From contig NZ_CP024160.1 in NCBI RefSeq assembly GCF_002736145.1, positions 1,240,001-1,304,000 on the forward strand: DNA of 64,000 nt, given 5' to 3'. A program made the position numbers and the translations under genes. Every line of letters starts with the position of its first letter. Within the stretch, counting starts at the first letter, position 1. This DNA comes from Collinsella aerofaciens (GTDB lineage: Bacteria > Actinomycetota > Coriobacteriia > Coriobacteriales > Coriobacteriaceae). Shown here in pieces: positions 7,409 through 15,706 of the stretch. The notes under the pieces are model-generated. The model was not told the DNA's origin, ran no database searches, and saw only the letters and a program-made list of their open reading frames with translations.

Positions 7409-8475
7409 TATGCGTTCCCCTGTTTGGTGCCCTTCATGCGGTACAGCGAGTCCGCAAGAATGGCAGGGTTGTTAACACCAAAGTCGCCCAAGCGCTCCGG
7501 ATCCTCGCTGATGTCGTCCATGAGCTCCTGCAACGAGCCGTACTCGTCGACGATTTTCTCGGCCACGCCGTCGCGCACAACGGACACGCGCGAAAGCGTA
7601 CGTAGGCCCAGCGGCGTCATGACGGAGTCCTCGTCCAGGTCGTCGTAACCCAGAACCGCTGCCACATGTTGTGGGTCGGACAGGTCCTTAGGTGTCATGC
7701 GAGCGAGCTCGGCGCGAATCTTCTCGGCGTTTGCCTCGGAGGAATCGCTCGCGTAGTCGCGAATCATCAGGTCATACTCGGTATCCATGCTGGAGCCCGC
7801 GAGCTGCTCGAGCTGCATCTGCACGAGCTTGCCCTGGTTGCCCAACTTGACGATGCAATCCTTAAGCTCAGTCTTTGCCTGCTGCATGATCTCGAAGCTC
7901 GAAAAAATACCGGTAATGTCGGCGAGCGTAACGTAGTCGTCGAGCTCGAGGGCCGTCAGGCGCAGCAGGGAGCGATCGAGCGACTGACGGGTAGTCTGGA
8001 GCGTGGCGACGAGCTGATTGACCGAGCTCATGATGGTGGTGACGGGCTGGATCTCGTAGCTCTTGCCGTGGACGTACACGTTAACGACGGCACGACGGGC
8101 CGAGACCGAGATCACGATGGCATCGGTGAGCACCGACATGCGAGCGGCGGTGCGGTGACGCATGCCCGTCTCGCTCGTGGCAAGCGAGGGATCGGGATTG
8201 AGGTGGAAGTTGGCGCGCAGAATCTGGGTGAGGTCACCGTCGATGACGATGGCACCGTCCATCTTGGAGAGCTCGAACAGACGGTTCGAGGTGAACGAAA
8301 TGTTGAGCGGGAAGCCGTCGTTACCGGCAGCGAGCACGTTTTCGGTGTCGCCGACGCAGATAAGGGCGCCCAGGTGACCGGCGATGATCATGTCGAGGGC
8401 GGTGCGGATCGGCTGACCAGGTGCCGTCAGGCGGATAGCCTGTTCCATACGCTTTTGCAGCTCGTTCTTATCCAA
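7408..8475 (-). CDS. disA: DNA integrity scanning protein, diadenylate cyclase
   Basis: DisA makes cyclic di-AMP from two ATP and responds to branched DNA. It has 355 residues, the family length. The DAC domain carries the DGA motif (MDGAIVIDGDL near 72) and RHRTAARMS near 108. A long helical spine follows, then a C-terminal RuvA-like HhH DNA-binding domain. The start codon is TTG: GGGAG lies 7 bases upstream, whereas the next in-frame ATG has no ribosome site. In many genomes disA sits next to radA; here its partners are ispD and ispF. Confidence 0.95.
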   Translation of the reverse strand: MDKNELQKRMEQAIRLTAPGQPIRTALDMIIAGHLGALICVGDTENVLAAGNDGFPLNISFTSNRLFELSKMDGAIVIDGDLTQILRANFHLNPDPSLATSETGMRHRTAARMSVLTDAIVISVSARRAVVNVYVHGKSYEIQPVTTIMSSVNQLVATLQTTRQSLDRSLLRLTALELDDYVTLADITGIFSSFEIMQQAKTELKDCIVKLGNQGKLVQMQLEQLAGSSMDTEYDLMIRDYASDSSEANAEKIRAELARMTPKDLSDPQHVAAVLGYDDLDEDSVMTPLGLRTLSRVSVVRDGVAEKIVDEYGSLQELMDDISEDPERLGDFGVNNPAILADSLYRMKGTKQGNA

Positions 8476-8589
8476 GGCATCGCTCCCATCGTATACGCTC
8501 CATAAACGCTAAATAGTTTCTCACGGTTTGTCCCCGCAGCGCTTGCGAAATCCGATGCTTACAGAATGAGCGAACACCGCTTAGGTAGC

Positions 8590-8616
8590 TCATTTGAGAC
8601 GGGGTTCTTTTGACTG
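8590..8616. repeat. Dispersed motif TCATTTGAGACGGGGTTC, copy 1
   Basis: The 27 bases here and the 28 bases at 55764-55791 are clearly related. Both read TCA-TTTG, then GAGACGGG or GGGACGGG, then TCTTTTG and CTG. The core resembles the GGGACAGG core of the stop-codon hairpins. The copy lies between the divergent disA and mntP. Confidence 0.5.
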
Positions 8617-8696
8617 CTCGTGTGGTAGCATCGGGTCTCATATAAATGAGGGAGTAGTCGCGTAATCGGGCTCGCCCGCAGAGAGGGAGCCAGACT

Positions 8697-9281
8697 ATGG
8701 GATTCGCAGAGCTCGTGTTGCTCGCCGTTGGCCTTTCGATGGACGCCTTTGCCGTTTCCATCTGCAAGGGCCTTGGCATGAAGAAAATCAACCTTAAAGT
8801 CGCCGTAGTGCTCGGCCTGTTCTTTGGCGGCTTTCAGGCCGGCATGCCCGTAATAGGATGGGCGCTCGGCAGTCAATTCATGGGCATCATCGGACCCATC
8901 GACCATTGGATCGCCTTTATCCTTTTGGCCTTTATCGGCGGCAAAATGCTGTGGGAAGCCTTTTCCGAAGACGAAGATGAGAACGAAGGCGACGACAAGG
9001 ATGCCGAAAAGATTGACCTGGTAGAATACCTGATCCTCGCCATCGCCACCTCAATCGACGCCCTAGCCGTAGGCATCTCGTTTGCGGCGCTCTCGGTTGA
9101 CATCGTTCCCGCCGTATCGCTTATCGGCGTCACAACGTTTATCTTCTCCATCGCCGGCGTAGCGATCGGCCACACCTTTGGCGCGCGCTACGAAAAACCC
9201 GCCACCATCGTGGGTGGCGTCGTGCTCATCCTCATCGGGCTTAAGATCTTGCTTGAGCATCTGGGGGTTCTCGCACTGTAA
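8697..9281 (+). CDS. mntP: Manganese efflux pump MntP
   Basis: Integral inner-membrane Mn2+ exporter. It has 194 residues and six predicted membrane segments in two three-helix repeats. The repeat signatures are LSMDAFAVSICKG (about 13-25) and the matching TSIDALAVGISFA (about 118-130); the paired aspartates are the transport residues known for the family. An acidic loop (DEDENEGDDKD) separates the halves. The leader contains GGGAGTAG at about 8649, like the first bases of the manganese riboswitch, but the space to the ATG is too short for the full aptamer. Confidence 0.93.
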   Translation: MGFAELVLLAVGLSMDAFAVSICKGLGMKKINLKVAVVLGLFFGGFQAGMPVIGWALGSQFMGIIGPIDHWIAFILLAFIGGKMLWEAFSEDEDENEGDDKDAEKIDLVEYLILAIATSIDALAVGISFAALSVDIVPAVSLIGVTTFIFSIAGVAIGHTFGARYEKPATIVGGVVLILIGLKILLEHLGVLAL

Positions 9282-9286
9282 CGAAT

Positions 9287-9321
9287 AACGGCCGCCCGGC
9301 ATTACGCCAGGCGGCCGTTTT
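9287..9321 (+). terminator. Terminator of mntP
   Basis: AACGGCCGCC (9287-9296) pairs with GGCGGCCGTT (9310-9319), followed by TTTC. It may also serve the convergent pepD in reverse, although the A-run on that side is short. Confidence 0.8.
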
Positions 9322-9361
9322 CATAGCCAGCCGTTTTAGAGCGGCTTAACCAAGGCGACCT

Positions 9362-10819
9362 TTACGCAGCGAGGCGCTTGAGGACGTCGATGAGCAGCTC
9401 GTAGAAGCGCTCGGCAGAAGCGAGCTCCATGCTCTCGTCCGGGGTGTGGACATCGGAGAGCGTCGGGCCCACGGCGATGGCGTCCAGGCCGTGCAGGGCC
9501 TCGGCAAACAGGCCGCACTCAAGGCCGGCGTGAATGGACTCGATGCGCAGCTCGGAGCCAAAGAGCTCGCGATAGCTCTCGACAAAGACGTCGCGGACCG
9601 GCGAATGCTCGGCATAGCTCCAGCCGGGATACTCGAACTCAAACTTAGCGTCGAAACCCAAGACATCGGCCAGCGTCTGCAGGCGGTCCTTGAACTCGTT
9701 CTGCAGCGAAGTGATCGAGGAGCGCGGGGACAGCATGATCTTGACCTCGTTATCGGAGGTGGCGACCACGCCGATGTTGGAGGAAACCTCAACGGAGCCG
9801 TCGGTGGCGACGTTGCGGCGGATCACACCATTGGGGGCAAGACGCAGAGCGCGAATGAGGGCAAGTGCGGACTTCTGGTCCATGGCCTCAACCTCGGCGT
9901 CGTCGGCAATCTCGACGGTGCAAGTAAAGCCGGGGTCGAAGACTTCGAGCTCGGCAGTGACGTCGGCGATGATGCCCTTTGCGATCTCGGCCGCGGCCTC
10001 GGCGGCAGCATGGTCGGCATAGACCAGAACGGCCTTGCACTCACGGTTGATGGCGTTGTCCTTGGTGCCGCCGTTAAAGCTGACGATGGCGGGCTCGCCG
10101 GCAACCATCAGGCGGTCGATGATACGGGCCATGATGAGGTTGCCGTTGCCGCGCTCCAGGTTGATATCGCTGCCGGAATGACCGCCCAGCAGGCCGGAGA
10201 TGTCGAGCGTGAGGGTGCTGCCGGTCTTGTGCTCGCGCACGATGGGGCAGGTGTAGGTAACAACGACGCCGCCGGCGCAGCTGACAGTGGCAACGCCCTC
10301 TTCCTCGGAGTCAAGGTTAATCATGGTGCGGGCGCTAATCTGGGACTTGTCGAGCGTCTCGGCGCCGACCAGGCCAGTCTCCTCGTCGGTGGTGAATACG
10401 CACTCGAGGGCGGGGTGAGCAATCGAATCGTCGTTGAGTACAGTAAGCATCAGAGCGACAGCAATGCCGTTGTCGGCGCCCAGGGTGGTGCCGTTAGCGG
10501 TGAGGACGCCGTCCTTGACGACCAGGTCGATACCATCGGTCGTAAAGTCGTGCTCAACAGAGCCCAGCTTGTCGCACACCATGTCGATGTGGCCCTGCAG
10601 CATCACGGTCGGGGCATTCTCGGCGCCGGCAGAAGCGGGCTTGCGAATGATGACGTTGTAGACCTCGTCCTGATACGCATCGAGGCCGCGCTCCTTGGCA
10701 AACGCGACCAGGAAATCGCTGATGCCCTTCTCATTGCCAGACCCACGGGGGATCGCGCTGACCTCCTCAAAGAAATGGAACAGCTGGGCGGGCTCATAGC
10801 CGGTGATCTTGTAGTCCAT
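9362..10819 (-). CDS. pepD: Aminoacyl-histidine dipeptidase (Xaa-His dipeptidase, M20C)
   Basis: Cytosolic metallodipeptidase that hydrolyses dipeptides such as carnosine-type Xaa-His. It has 485 residues, typical of PepD. The zinc-binding signatures are MLQGHIDMVCDK near 75-86, LGADNGIAVALML near 110 and TTDEETGLVGAE near 140, which includes the catalytic glutamate pair. The start is the ATG with AAGGAGG 6 bases upstream, not earlier in-frame codons. It is a single gene facing mntP. Confidence 0.93.
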   Translation of the reverse strand: MDYKITGYEPAQLFHFFEEVSAIPRGSGNEKGISDFLVAFAKERGLDAYQDEVYNVIIRKPASAGAENAPTVMLQGHIDMVCDKLGSVEHDFTTDGIDLVVKDGVLTANGTTLGADNGIAVALMLTVLNDDSIAHPALECVFTTDEETGLVGAETLDKSQISARTMINLDSEEEGVATVSCAGGVVVTYTCPIVREHKTGSTLTLDISGLLGGHSGSDINLERGNGNLIMARIIDRLMVAGEPAIVSFNGGTKDNAINRECKAVLVYADHAAAEAAAEIAKGIIADVTAELEVFDPGFTCTVEIADDAEVEAMDQKSALALIRALRLAPNGVIRRNVATDGSVEVSSNIGVVATSDNEVKIMLSPRSSITSLQNEFKDRLQTLADVLGFDAKFEFEYPGWSYAEHSPVRDVFVESYRELFGSELRIESIHAGLECGLFAEALHGLDAIAVGPTLSDVHTPDESMELASAERFYELLIDVLKRLAA

Positions 10820-10967
10820 GGTGCCTCCTTGGCGCAACTGGTTAGACAGTAAGACATGCGACTTGTATATTCCCAGACTTTGCGTGCATAAACCAGTCGA
10901 AAACGCCGAGCGCCCTTGCATCATCGGCTAACGGCGGGGAAACGCCACTTTATTAAGATAAAGCAGG

Positions 10968-11489
10968 CTAGACGGGTCGTGCAGAGGGAACGTTGGACTC
11001 CCCAACCAACCTCAACGCCTGTTGAACATTAATGCATACACCATTGGTATGTTTAATAAGATTCTTGTCCTCCGTCACGACGTAATCGGCATCAATGCGA
11101 TTGGCGACGCCCAGCATCAGGTCGTCCTCAAAGTCATTGTGGTGGTACTTGAACACAAAGGAGTCGAAGACCTCGTCTGCACCGACCGGGGCGATGAGGG
11201 CTAGCTCGCGCATCTGTCGAACGCATGCCCAGGCCGTTTCGTCTGCCGCCGCAATGGCGTTATCGCTCAGTGAGCCAGTCTTTCTTCGGCACTCCTGCTT
11301 GATTGCCGCCGAGACAAGATATGAAACGTCTTTGACCGAAAGCGACGAGGCAAACAGGGCAATCCGCTCCGAGGCGTCGGCAATCTCGATCAGATGGACG
11401 ACATTTGCCGTACGGTCGGACCTGCCAGAAAAATAATCCATCCATACGTTGGTATCGATTAACAGCTTGAGAACGCCTTCTGTGCTCAT
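10968..11489 (-). CDS. PIN-domain toxin of a type II toxin-antitoxin pair
   Basis: Predicted ribonuclease toxin of 173 residues. The PIN fold begins with LLIDTNVWMDYF (first acidic residue, near 8-19). Conserved acidic positions follow near D106-F110 and in DFEDDLMLGVA near 120-130, with DYVVTEDKNLI near 138-148. The ATG overlaps the antitoxin stop codon (ATGA), so the two are translationally coupled. A GTG twelve bases upstream is an alternative start. It could act on tRNA or mRNA; the sequence does not say which. Confidence 0.82.
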   Translation of the reverse strand: MSTEGVLKLLIDTNVWMDYFSGRSDRTANVVHLIEIADASERIALFASSLSVKDVSYLVSAAIKQECRRKTGSLSDNAIAAADETAWACVRQMRELALIAPVGADEVFDSFVFKYHHNDFEDDLMLGVANRIDADYVVTEDKNLIKHTNGVCINVQQALRLVGESNVPSARPV

Positions 11490-11845
11490 AGTTCCACCCA
11501 CTCGGGATAGCGCTCCGCCATGGCCTCCTCATAGAGGTCGTCATAGTCTCCCGAGAACTCAGGGATGGGGATGCCGTATTTGAGGCACGAATCACGAACG
11601 ATATGGCTGCCTTGCGCGGCCCTTGACTCCATGCGCCGGGGCTCCACTCCGTCAGAAACCGGAGCCGCCGCGTCTCCCTTCGAGGGCATGCGTCCGTTAA
11701 CGACCAGATACTCCCAAAGTGTCCGAACGGCTTGTGACGGCGTCATGCCAATATGAGTCAGGACGGCGTCTCCCGCCTCTTTGAGCTGGCGATCTATACG
11801 CACGTTCATCTGAACTGGCCGCGTGTCGAGTATTGACGTAGGCAT
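11486..11845 (-). CDS. RelB/DinJ-type antitoxin (ribbon-helix-helix)
   Basis: The protein has 119 residues. The N-terminus VQMNVRIDRQLKEAGDAVL (about 11-30) reads as an RHH DNA-binding beta strand and helix, and GMTPSQAVRTLWEYL follows, which is the DinJ/RelB pattern. The C-terminal half (about 75-119) is acidic and likely wraps the toxin. AGGAG lies 6 bases before the ATG. A palindromic operator overlaps the promoter. DinJ-type antitoxins usually pair with YafQ/RelE toxins; here the partner is a PIN protein. Confidence 0.85.
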   Translation of the reverse strand: MPTSILDTRPVQMNVRIDRQLKEAGDAVLTHIGMTPSQAVRTLWEYLVVNGRMPSKGDAAAPVSDGVEPRRMESRAAQGSHIVRDSCLKYGIPIPEFSGDYDDLYEEAMAERYPEWVEL

Positions 11846-11857
11846 ATCAGCTCCTTT

Positions 11858-11886
11858 GCTATACTATATCCCGATTTTAGTATAGC
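11858..11886 (-). promoter_or_regulatory. Operator/promoter of the toxin-antitoxin operon
   Basis: A perfect 9-bp inverted repeat, GCTATACTA (11858-11866) and TAGTATAGC (11878-11886), is centred 27 bases upstream of the antitoxin ATG. TATAGT within it can serve as the -10. This fits autorepression by the RHH antitoxin, as known for such modules. Confidence 0.65.
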
Positions 11887-11910
11887 ACGGCAGATTGAAG
11901 CGCATTTCAA

Positions 11911-11946
11911 TAGAAATGAGGGCGCTTCTTTATCGGAAACGCCCCC
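11911..11946 (-). terminator. Terminator of clpC
   Basis: On the minus strand GGGCGTTTC and GAAGCGCCC pair at 8 of 9 positions around a 7-base loop, then TCATTTCTATT follows. It lies 25 bases after the clpC stop. Confidence 0.5.
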
Positions 11947-11969
11947 GTTATACAAGGTATGTTTAATCC

Positions 11970-14612
11970 CTACAGCGCGCCGGAACCGGCTTGCATCATG
12001 CCGCCGGGGCCCGAGGTCACGCCGCCGCTCACGGGCGCGGCGTTGCCAGTGTGCGGTGCCGCCGGGGCGGTATCACCACCGAGCGTGCCCGCCGGACGCG
12101 GTGCCGGGATCTCGCCCGTGCCGTGGCTAAAGACAAACTTGCCATCGGCCACGTCGCACAGGACGGTATCGCCCTCGCCCCACTCACCGGCCAGAAGCTC
12201 CTCGGACAGCGGGTCCTCGATGAGCTTTTGAATAGCACGGCGCAGCGGACGCGCACCGTTGGTGAGGTCGGTGCCCTCGGCCACGATCTTGTCATAGGCC
12301 GCATCGGTGAGCTTGATGTTCATGCCGTTGGCAATCAAACGCTGACGCAGGTCGTCCACCAGCAGGTGCGCGATCTTGGTCAGGTTCTCACCCGAAAGCT
12401 TCTGGAACACCACGATGTCGTCGATGCGGTTGAGCAGCTCGGGGCGGAACAGGCGCTTGAGCTCGCCCATCGCGCGGCCGCGGATCTCACTCGACGTGAG
12501 ACCCTGCTCGCCGGTGGTGCCAAAGCCAACGCTTGCATCCTGCGCAATCTCGCGGGCGCCCACGTTGGACGTCATGATGATCACGGTGTTGCGGAAGTCG
12601 ACCGTCTTGCCCTGGCTATCGGTCAGACGACCCTCCTCCAGCACCTGCAGCAGGATGTTGAAGATATCGGGGTGCGCCTTCTCGATCTCGTCGAACAGCA
12701 CGACCGAGTACGGGTGGCGACGAACGGCCTTGGTGAGCTGGCCGCCCTCGTCGTGACCGACGTAACCCGGAGGGCTACCGATGAGCTTGGAGACCTCGAA
12801 CTCACTGCCAAACTCCGACATGTCGAAGCTGATGAGCGCGTCCTTGCTGCCAAAGAGATACTCGGCGAGCGTCTTGGCGAGCTCGGTCTTGCCCGTGCCG
12901 GTGGGACCCAGGAAGATAAAGCTGCCGCCGGGGCGACGCGGGTCCTTGAGCGGCGAACGGCTGCGGCGCACGGCCTTGGCGACGGCCTCGACAGCCTCAT
13001 CCTGACCGATGATGCGTGTCTTGAGCACGCTTTCGGCCTGCAGCAGGCGACGGCTCTCGCTCTCGGTAAGCGAGGACACCGGCACGCCCGAGGTCACGGA
13101 CACGATATCGGCGATCTGGGAGACATCGATGGTGAGCGGGCTGGCGTCGAGCTCGGCCGTCCAGGCAGCCTTGGCCTCGGCGAGTTCAATCTCGGCAGCC
13201 TTCTGCTGCTCAGTGATCTCGGCAGCCTTGTTCATGTCGTCGCTCTCGGTGGCCTCCTGCGCGGCGGCCTTGAGCTCCTCGATGCGATGCTCGGCCTCGC
13301 GCACCGGCTCGGGCGCGCGATTCGCGGCGATGCGAGCGCGGGCACCGGCCTCGTCGATGAGGTCGATTGCCTTATCGGGCAGGAAGCGATCCTGGATGTA
13401 ACGGTTGGAGAGGTTCGCGGCGGCCTCGATAGCACCCTGCGTATAGCGCACATGGTGGTGCTCCTCGTAGCGCGGCTTGAGCGCGGTCAGGATCTTGACC
13501 GTGTCCTCGACGCTCGGCTCCTCGACATCGATGGTCTGGAAGCGACGCTCGAAGGCCGGGTCCTTGGTGAGGTACTTGCGAAACTCCTCGGCCGTGGTGG
13601 CACCGATGATCTGGAAAGCACCGCGCGCGAGCACCGGCTTGAGCATGGAGCTCGCGTCGATGGAGCCCTCGGCGGAACCGGCACCGATGATGGTGTGCAT
13701 CTCATCGATAAACAGGATGACGTCGTCGGCCTCGGTTGCCTCCTGGATTACGTTCTTGAGGCGCTCCTCAAACTCGCCGCGATACTTGGCGCCCGCCACG
13801 AGGCCCGGCAGGTCGAGCGTCCAGATATTCTGGTTCATGAGGTTCTCGGGCACGTTGCCGGCTGCAATCTGCTGGGCCAGACCCTCGACGATGGCCGTCT
13901 TGCCCACGCCGGGGTCGCCCAGAATGAGCGGGTTGTTCTTGGTGCGACGCGAAAGAATTTCCATCATACGCTGGACTTCCTTTTCGCGGCCGATCACCGG
14001 ATCGAGTTCGCCGTCGCGCGCCTTCTGCGTAAGGTTGGTCGCGAACTGCTTAAGTGTATCGGTACCGCTCCCCTTTTGCTGGGAGGTATCCGAGCCGCTA
14101 AAGAACGGCAGGCCCGTACCGGGACGACCAGCACCGGCGCCAGCGAGCGGACGCTTCTTATCCTGGTCCTTGGCGGTGAGCTTCTCGATAGCCTTTTTGA
14201 TGGAGGCGGACGACACACCCAGGCGCATGAGGATGTCCATGGCCATGCCGTTGCCCTCTTCGACGATGCCGATCAGCAAGTGCTCGGTCGACACGTAGGT
14301 CTGGTTGTTCTCACGCGCCACGCGGAATGAACGCTCCATCACGCTAATGACGAGCGGCGTAAAGGCGAGCTTGGCCGCCTCGGTCTCCTCGCTGGGCTCG
14401 GGAACCGTGGTCTGGACCTCTTTGAGAGTATCCATGATGTCATCGTAGGAGATGTCGAGCGAACGCAGTGCCTCGGCGGCAATGCCCTCGTCCTCCTTAG
14501 CGAGTGCGAGCAGCAGGTGCTCGGTACCCACCTTATTTGAGTGAAGATCGAGCGCTTCTTGCTTGGCCATGGACATGACCTTGCGCGCGCGATCGGTAAA
14601 ACGGTCTAACAT
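11970..14612 (-). CDS. clpC: ATP-dependent Clp protease ATP-binding subunit ClpC
   Basis: AAA+ unfoldase that feeds proteins to ClpP. It has 880 residues. The N-terminal Clp repeat domain spans about 1-145 ([16 protein letters not shown]). AAA-1 has [16 protein letters not shown] near 215, a UVR-type middle region follows near 400-460, and AAA-2 has [16 protein letters not shown] near 565. A Pro/Gly/Ala-rich tail (last 45 residues) is unusual. The start is the ATG behind AGGA; an in-frame extension upstream covers the leader hairpin and is unlikely. There are no ctsR or mcsAB neighbours. Confidence 0.95.
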   Translation of the reverse strand: MLDRFTDRARKVMSMAKQEALDLHSNKVGTEHLLLALAKEDEGIAAEALRSLDISYDDIMDTLKEVQTTVPEPSEETEAAKLAFTPLVISVMERSFRVARENNQTYVSTEHLLIGIVEEGNGMAMDILMRLGVSSASIKKAIEKLTAKDQDKKRPLAGAGAGRPGTGLPFFSGSDTSQQKGSGTDTLKQFATNLTQKARDGELDPVIGREKEVQRMMEILSRRTKNNPLILGDPGVGKTAIVEGLAQQIAAGNVPENLMNQNIWTLDLPGLVAGAKYRGEFEERLKNVIQEATEADDVILFIDEMHTIIGAGSAEGSIDASSMLKPVLARGAFQIIGATTAEEFRKYLTKDPAFERRFQTIDVEEPSVEDTVKILTALKPRYEEHHHVRYTQGAIEAAANLSNRYIQDRFLPDKAIDLIDEAGARARIAANRAPEPVREAEHRIEELKAAAQEATESDDMNKAAEITEQQKAAEIELAEAKAAWTAELDASPLTIDVSQIADIVSVTSGVPVSSLTESESRRLLQAESVLKTRIIGQDEAVEAVAKAVRRSRSPLKDPRRPGGSFIFLGPTGTGKTELAKTLAEYLFGSKDALISFDMSEFGSEFEVSKLIGSPPGYVGHDEGGQLTKAVRRHPYSVVLFDEIEKAHPDIFNILLQVLEEGRLTDSQGKTVDFRNTVIIMTSNVGAREIAQDASVGFGTTGEQGLTSSEIRGRAMGELKRLFRPELLNRIDDIVVFQKLSGENLTKIAHLLVDDLRQRLIANGMNIKLTDAAYDKIVAEGTDLTNGARPLRRAIQKLIEDPLSEELLAGEWGEGDTVLCDVADGKFVFSHGTGEIPAPRPAGTLGGDTAPAAPHTGNAAPVSGGVTSGPGGMMQAGSGAL

Positions 14613-14648
14613 GCTAGTTCCTCTTAGACGAGCTAGTTTTTTCAAACG

Positions 14649-14700
14649 CAAAGCGCCGCCCCGCGGCAGCGCTTTGGTCTCTTTACCCATATGGAGTATA
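14649..14700 (-). promoter_or_regulatory. clpC leader: candidate -10 and hairpin
   Basis: TATACT (14695-14700, minus strand) is a good -10, but no clear -35 lies 17 bases upstream. Just after it, CAAAGCGC pairs with GCGCTTTG (14649-14656 with 14669-14676) around a GC-rich centre. This would form a hairpin at the 5' end of the clpC message. No HspR or CtsR operator was recognised. Confidence 0.35.
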
Positions 14701-14799
14701 TGTTAACCGTTGGGACCTTTCCCACCCGTAGCCGCGCGACAACGTCTACAAAAAAGGAATTGCTCGGGTCCGTTTGGCGGTTTGGTTTTGAGCTGCTGT

Positions 14800-15402
14800 C
14801 TAGCAGGCGGGCTCGGCGTCCATGCTCTCGGCAACGTCATTGACGGCATCGGCAACGGGAGCGCCCGGCATGCGCACGAGCTCCATGTGCGGCTCGGCAA
14901 AGACCGTGCCCATGGGGAAGGCGCGGCGGAAGACAAAGCGAGCAACCGGACCAGCCACCAGCAGGTTCCAAGGTAGAGCCATGATAAAGTTGCGCGGAAT
15001 GTTAACGAGCCACATCATCGGTAGCAGCTGCAGGTTGGCGAGCGGGCCGCCGGGCATGTGGAACAGGCCCTCGCACGCGCCGTAGAGCGACATGATGATA
15101 ACCATGGGAACGACCATGCAGGAGCTGACGGCGAGCGTCATGGCAAGCGGCGAGCTCTTGCCCGGCGTGACCAGGAATTTAAAGGCGAAGCCCTTAGCAA
15201 GGGGGCTGGCAACAAACCAGTCGCAGCACATGGCAAAAACGTAGGCAACGGGGAAGCCGAGCCACGCGGCGGCAACAACCTCGCCGTTGATGGCCCCATG
15301 CTGCAGGGCAACGTTGTAGATGCTCATCCAGAGCACCATGCAAAAGCACATGATAAAGGTAAACAGCAGGCTCTCTCGTTTGTTGATAGGCATAAAGGGC
15401 AT
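14800..15402 (-). CDS. DUF2798-like membrane protein
   Basis: The protein has 200 residues with about four to five hydrophobic segments. The first is LFTFIMCFCMVLWMSIYNV (about 13-31) and a second lies at WLGFPVAYVFAMCCDWFVA (about 48-66). Others fall near 87-107 and 130-150. Two DUF2798-like units appear to be present, the family's duplicated form. An alternative start nine bases downstream (MPINKRES) cannot be excluded, since AAAGGA lies very close to the first ATG. The function is unknown and it stands alone between clpC and the ThrE-like gene. Confidence 0.7.
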   Translation of the reverse strand: MPFMPINKRESLLFTFIMCFCMVLWMSIYNVALQHGAINGEVVAAAWLGFPVAYVFAMCCDWFVASPLAKGFAFKFLVTPGKSSPLAMTLAVSSCMVVPMVIIMSLYGACEGLFHMPGGPLANLQLLPMMWLVNIPRNFIMALPWNLLVAGPVARFVFRRAFPMGTVFAEPHMELVRMPGAPVADAVNDVAESMDAEPAC

Positions 15403-15436
15403 GGTCCTTTCTGTGTTACGCCGCTACGCCACGCAA

Positions 15437-15486
15437 CAAAAACGGGCGAGCAAGATGGAGCTGTTGGGACTTCATCTCGCCCGCCC
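15437..15486 (-). terminator. Terminator downstream of the ThrE-like gene
   Basis: On the minus strand CGGGCGAGATGAAG and CTCCATCTTGCTCGCCCG pair with a small bulge, followed by TTTTTG. It lies about 220 bases after the ThrE-like stop and ahead of the DUF2798 gene, so the palindromes at 15604-15706 would be in the 3' UTR. Confidence 0.7.
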
Positions 15487-15603
15487 GTGGTACGTGCGTC
15501 TGCGACTACTTATGTGGTGAAACCAGCCTAGCACGAAAAGCACGTGCTTCGTAAGCGTTGAGTTTATGAAGATGCAGGGCACCAACAATCCCCCGACCCC
15601 ATA

Positions 15604-15670
15604 AGTTGCGGTGGAATACGGACTGTTTTGACCCTTTAAGCAGCAATTCAGTCTCTATTTCACCGCAACT
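15604..15670. repeat. Hairpin with AGTTGCGGTG arms
   Basis: The 22-base arms at 15604-15625 and 15649-15670 pair at 19 of 22 positions, with AGTTGCGGTG and CACCGCAACT at the ends. The loop is 23 bases. It sits next to the stop-codon hairpin at 15674-15706. Confidence 0.65.
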
Positions 15671-15673
15671 CAT

Positions 15674-15706
15674 TTGGTGCAAAGTGACCTGTCCTCCTTG
15701 CACCAA
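15674..15706 (-). repeat. Stop-codon hairpin, TTGGTGCAA arms
   Basis: TTGGTGCAA (15674-15682) pairs perfectly with TTGCACCAA (15698-15706). The loop holds GGACAGGT on the minus strand. The hairpin begins at the base directly after the TAA of the ThrE-like gene (15707-15709). It has the same layout as the copies at 23309, 49463, 52078 and 54396. Confidence 0.7.

Noticed and set aside
8640-8696. Full yybP-ykoY manganese riboswitch before mntP
   Set aside because: The leader is too short for the two-helix aptamer, so only the motif resemblance is reported.
14613-14690. N-terminal extension of clpC
   Set aside because: It lies in the leader hairpin; the ClpC domain starts at [11 protein letters not shown] with AGGA upstream.
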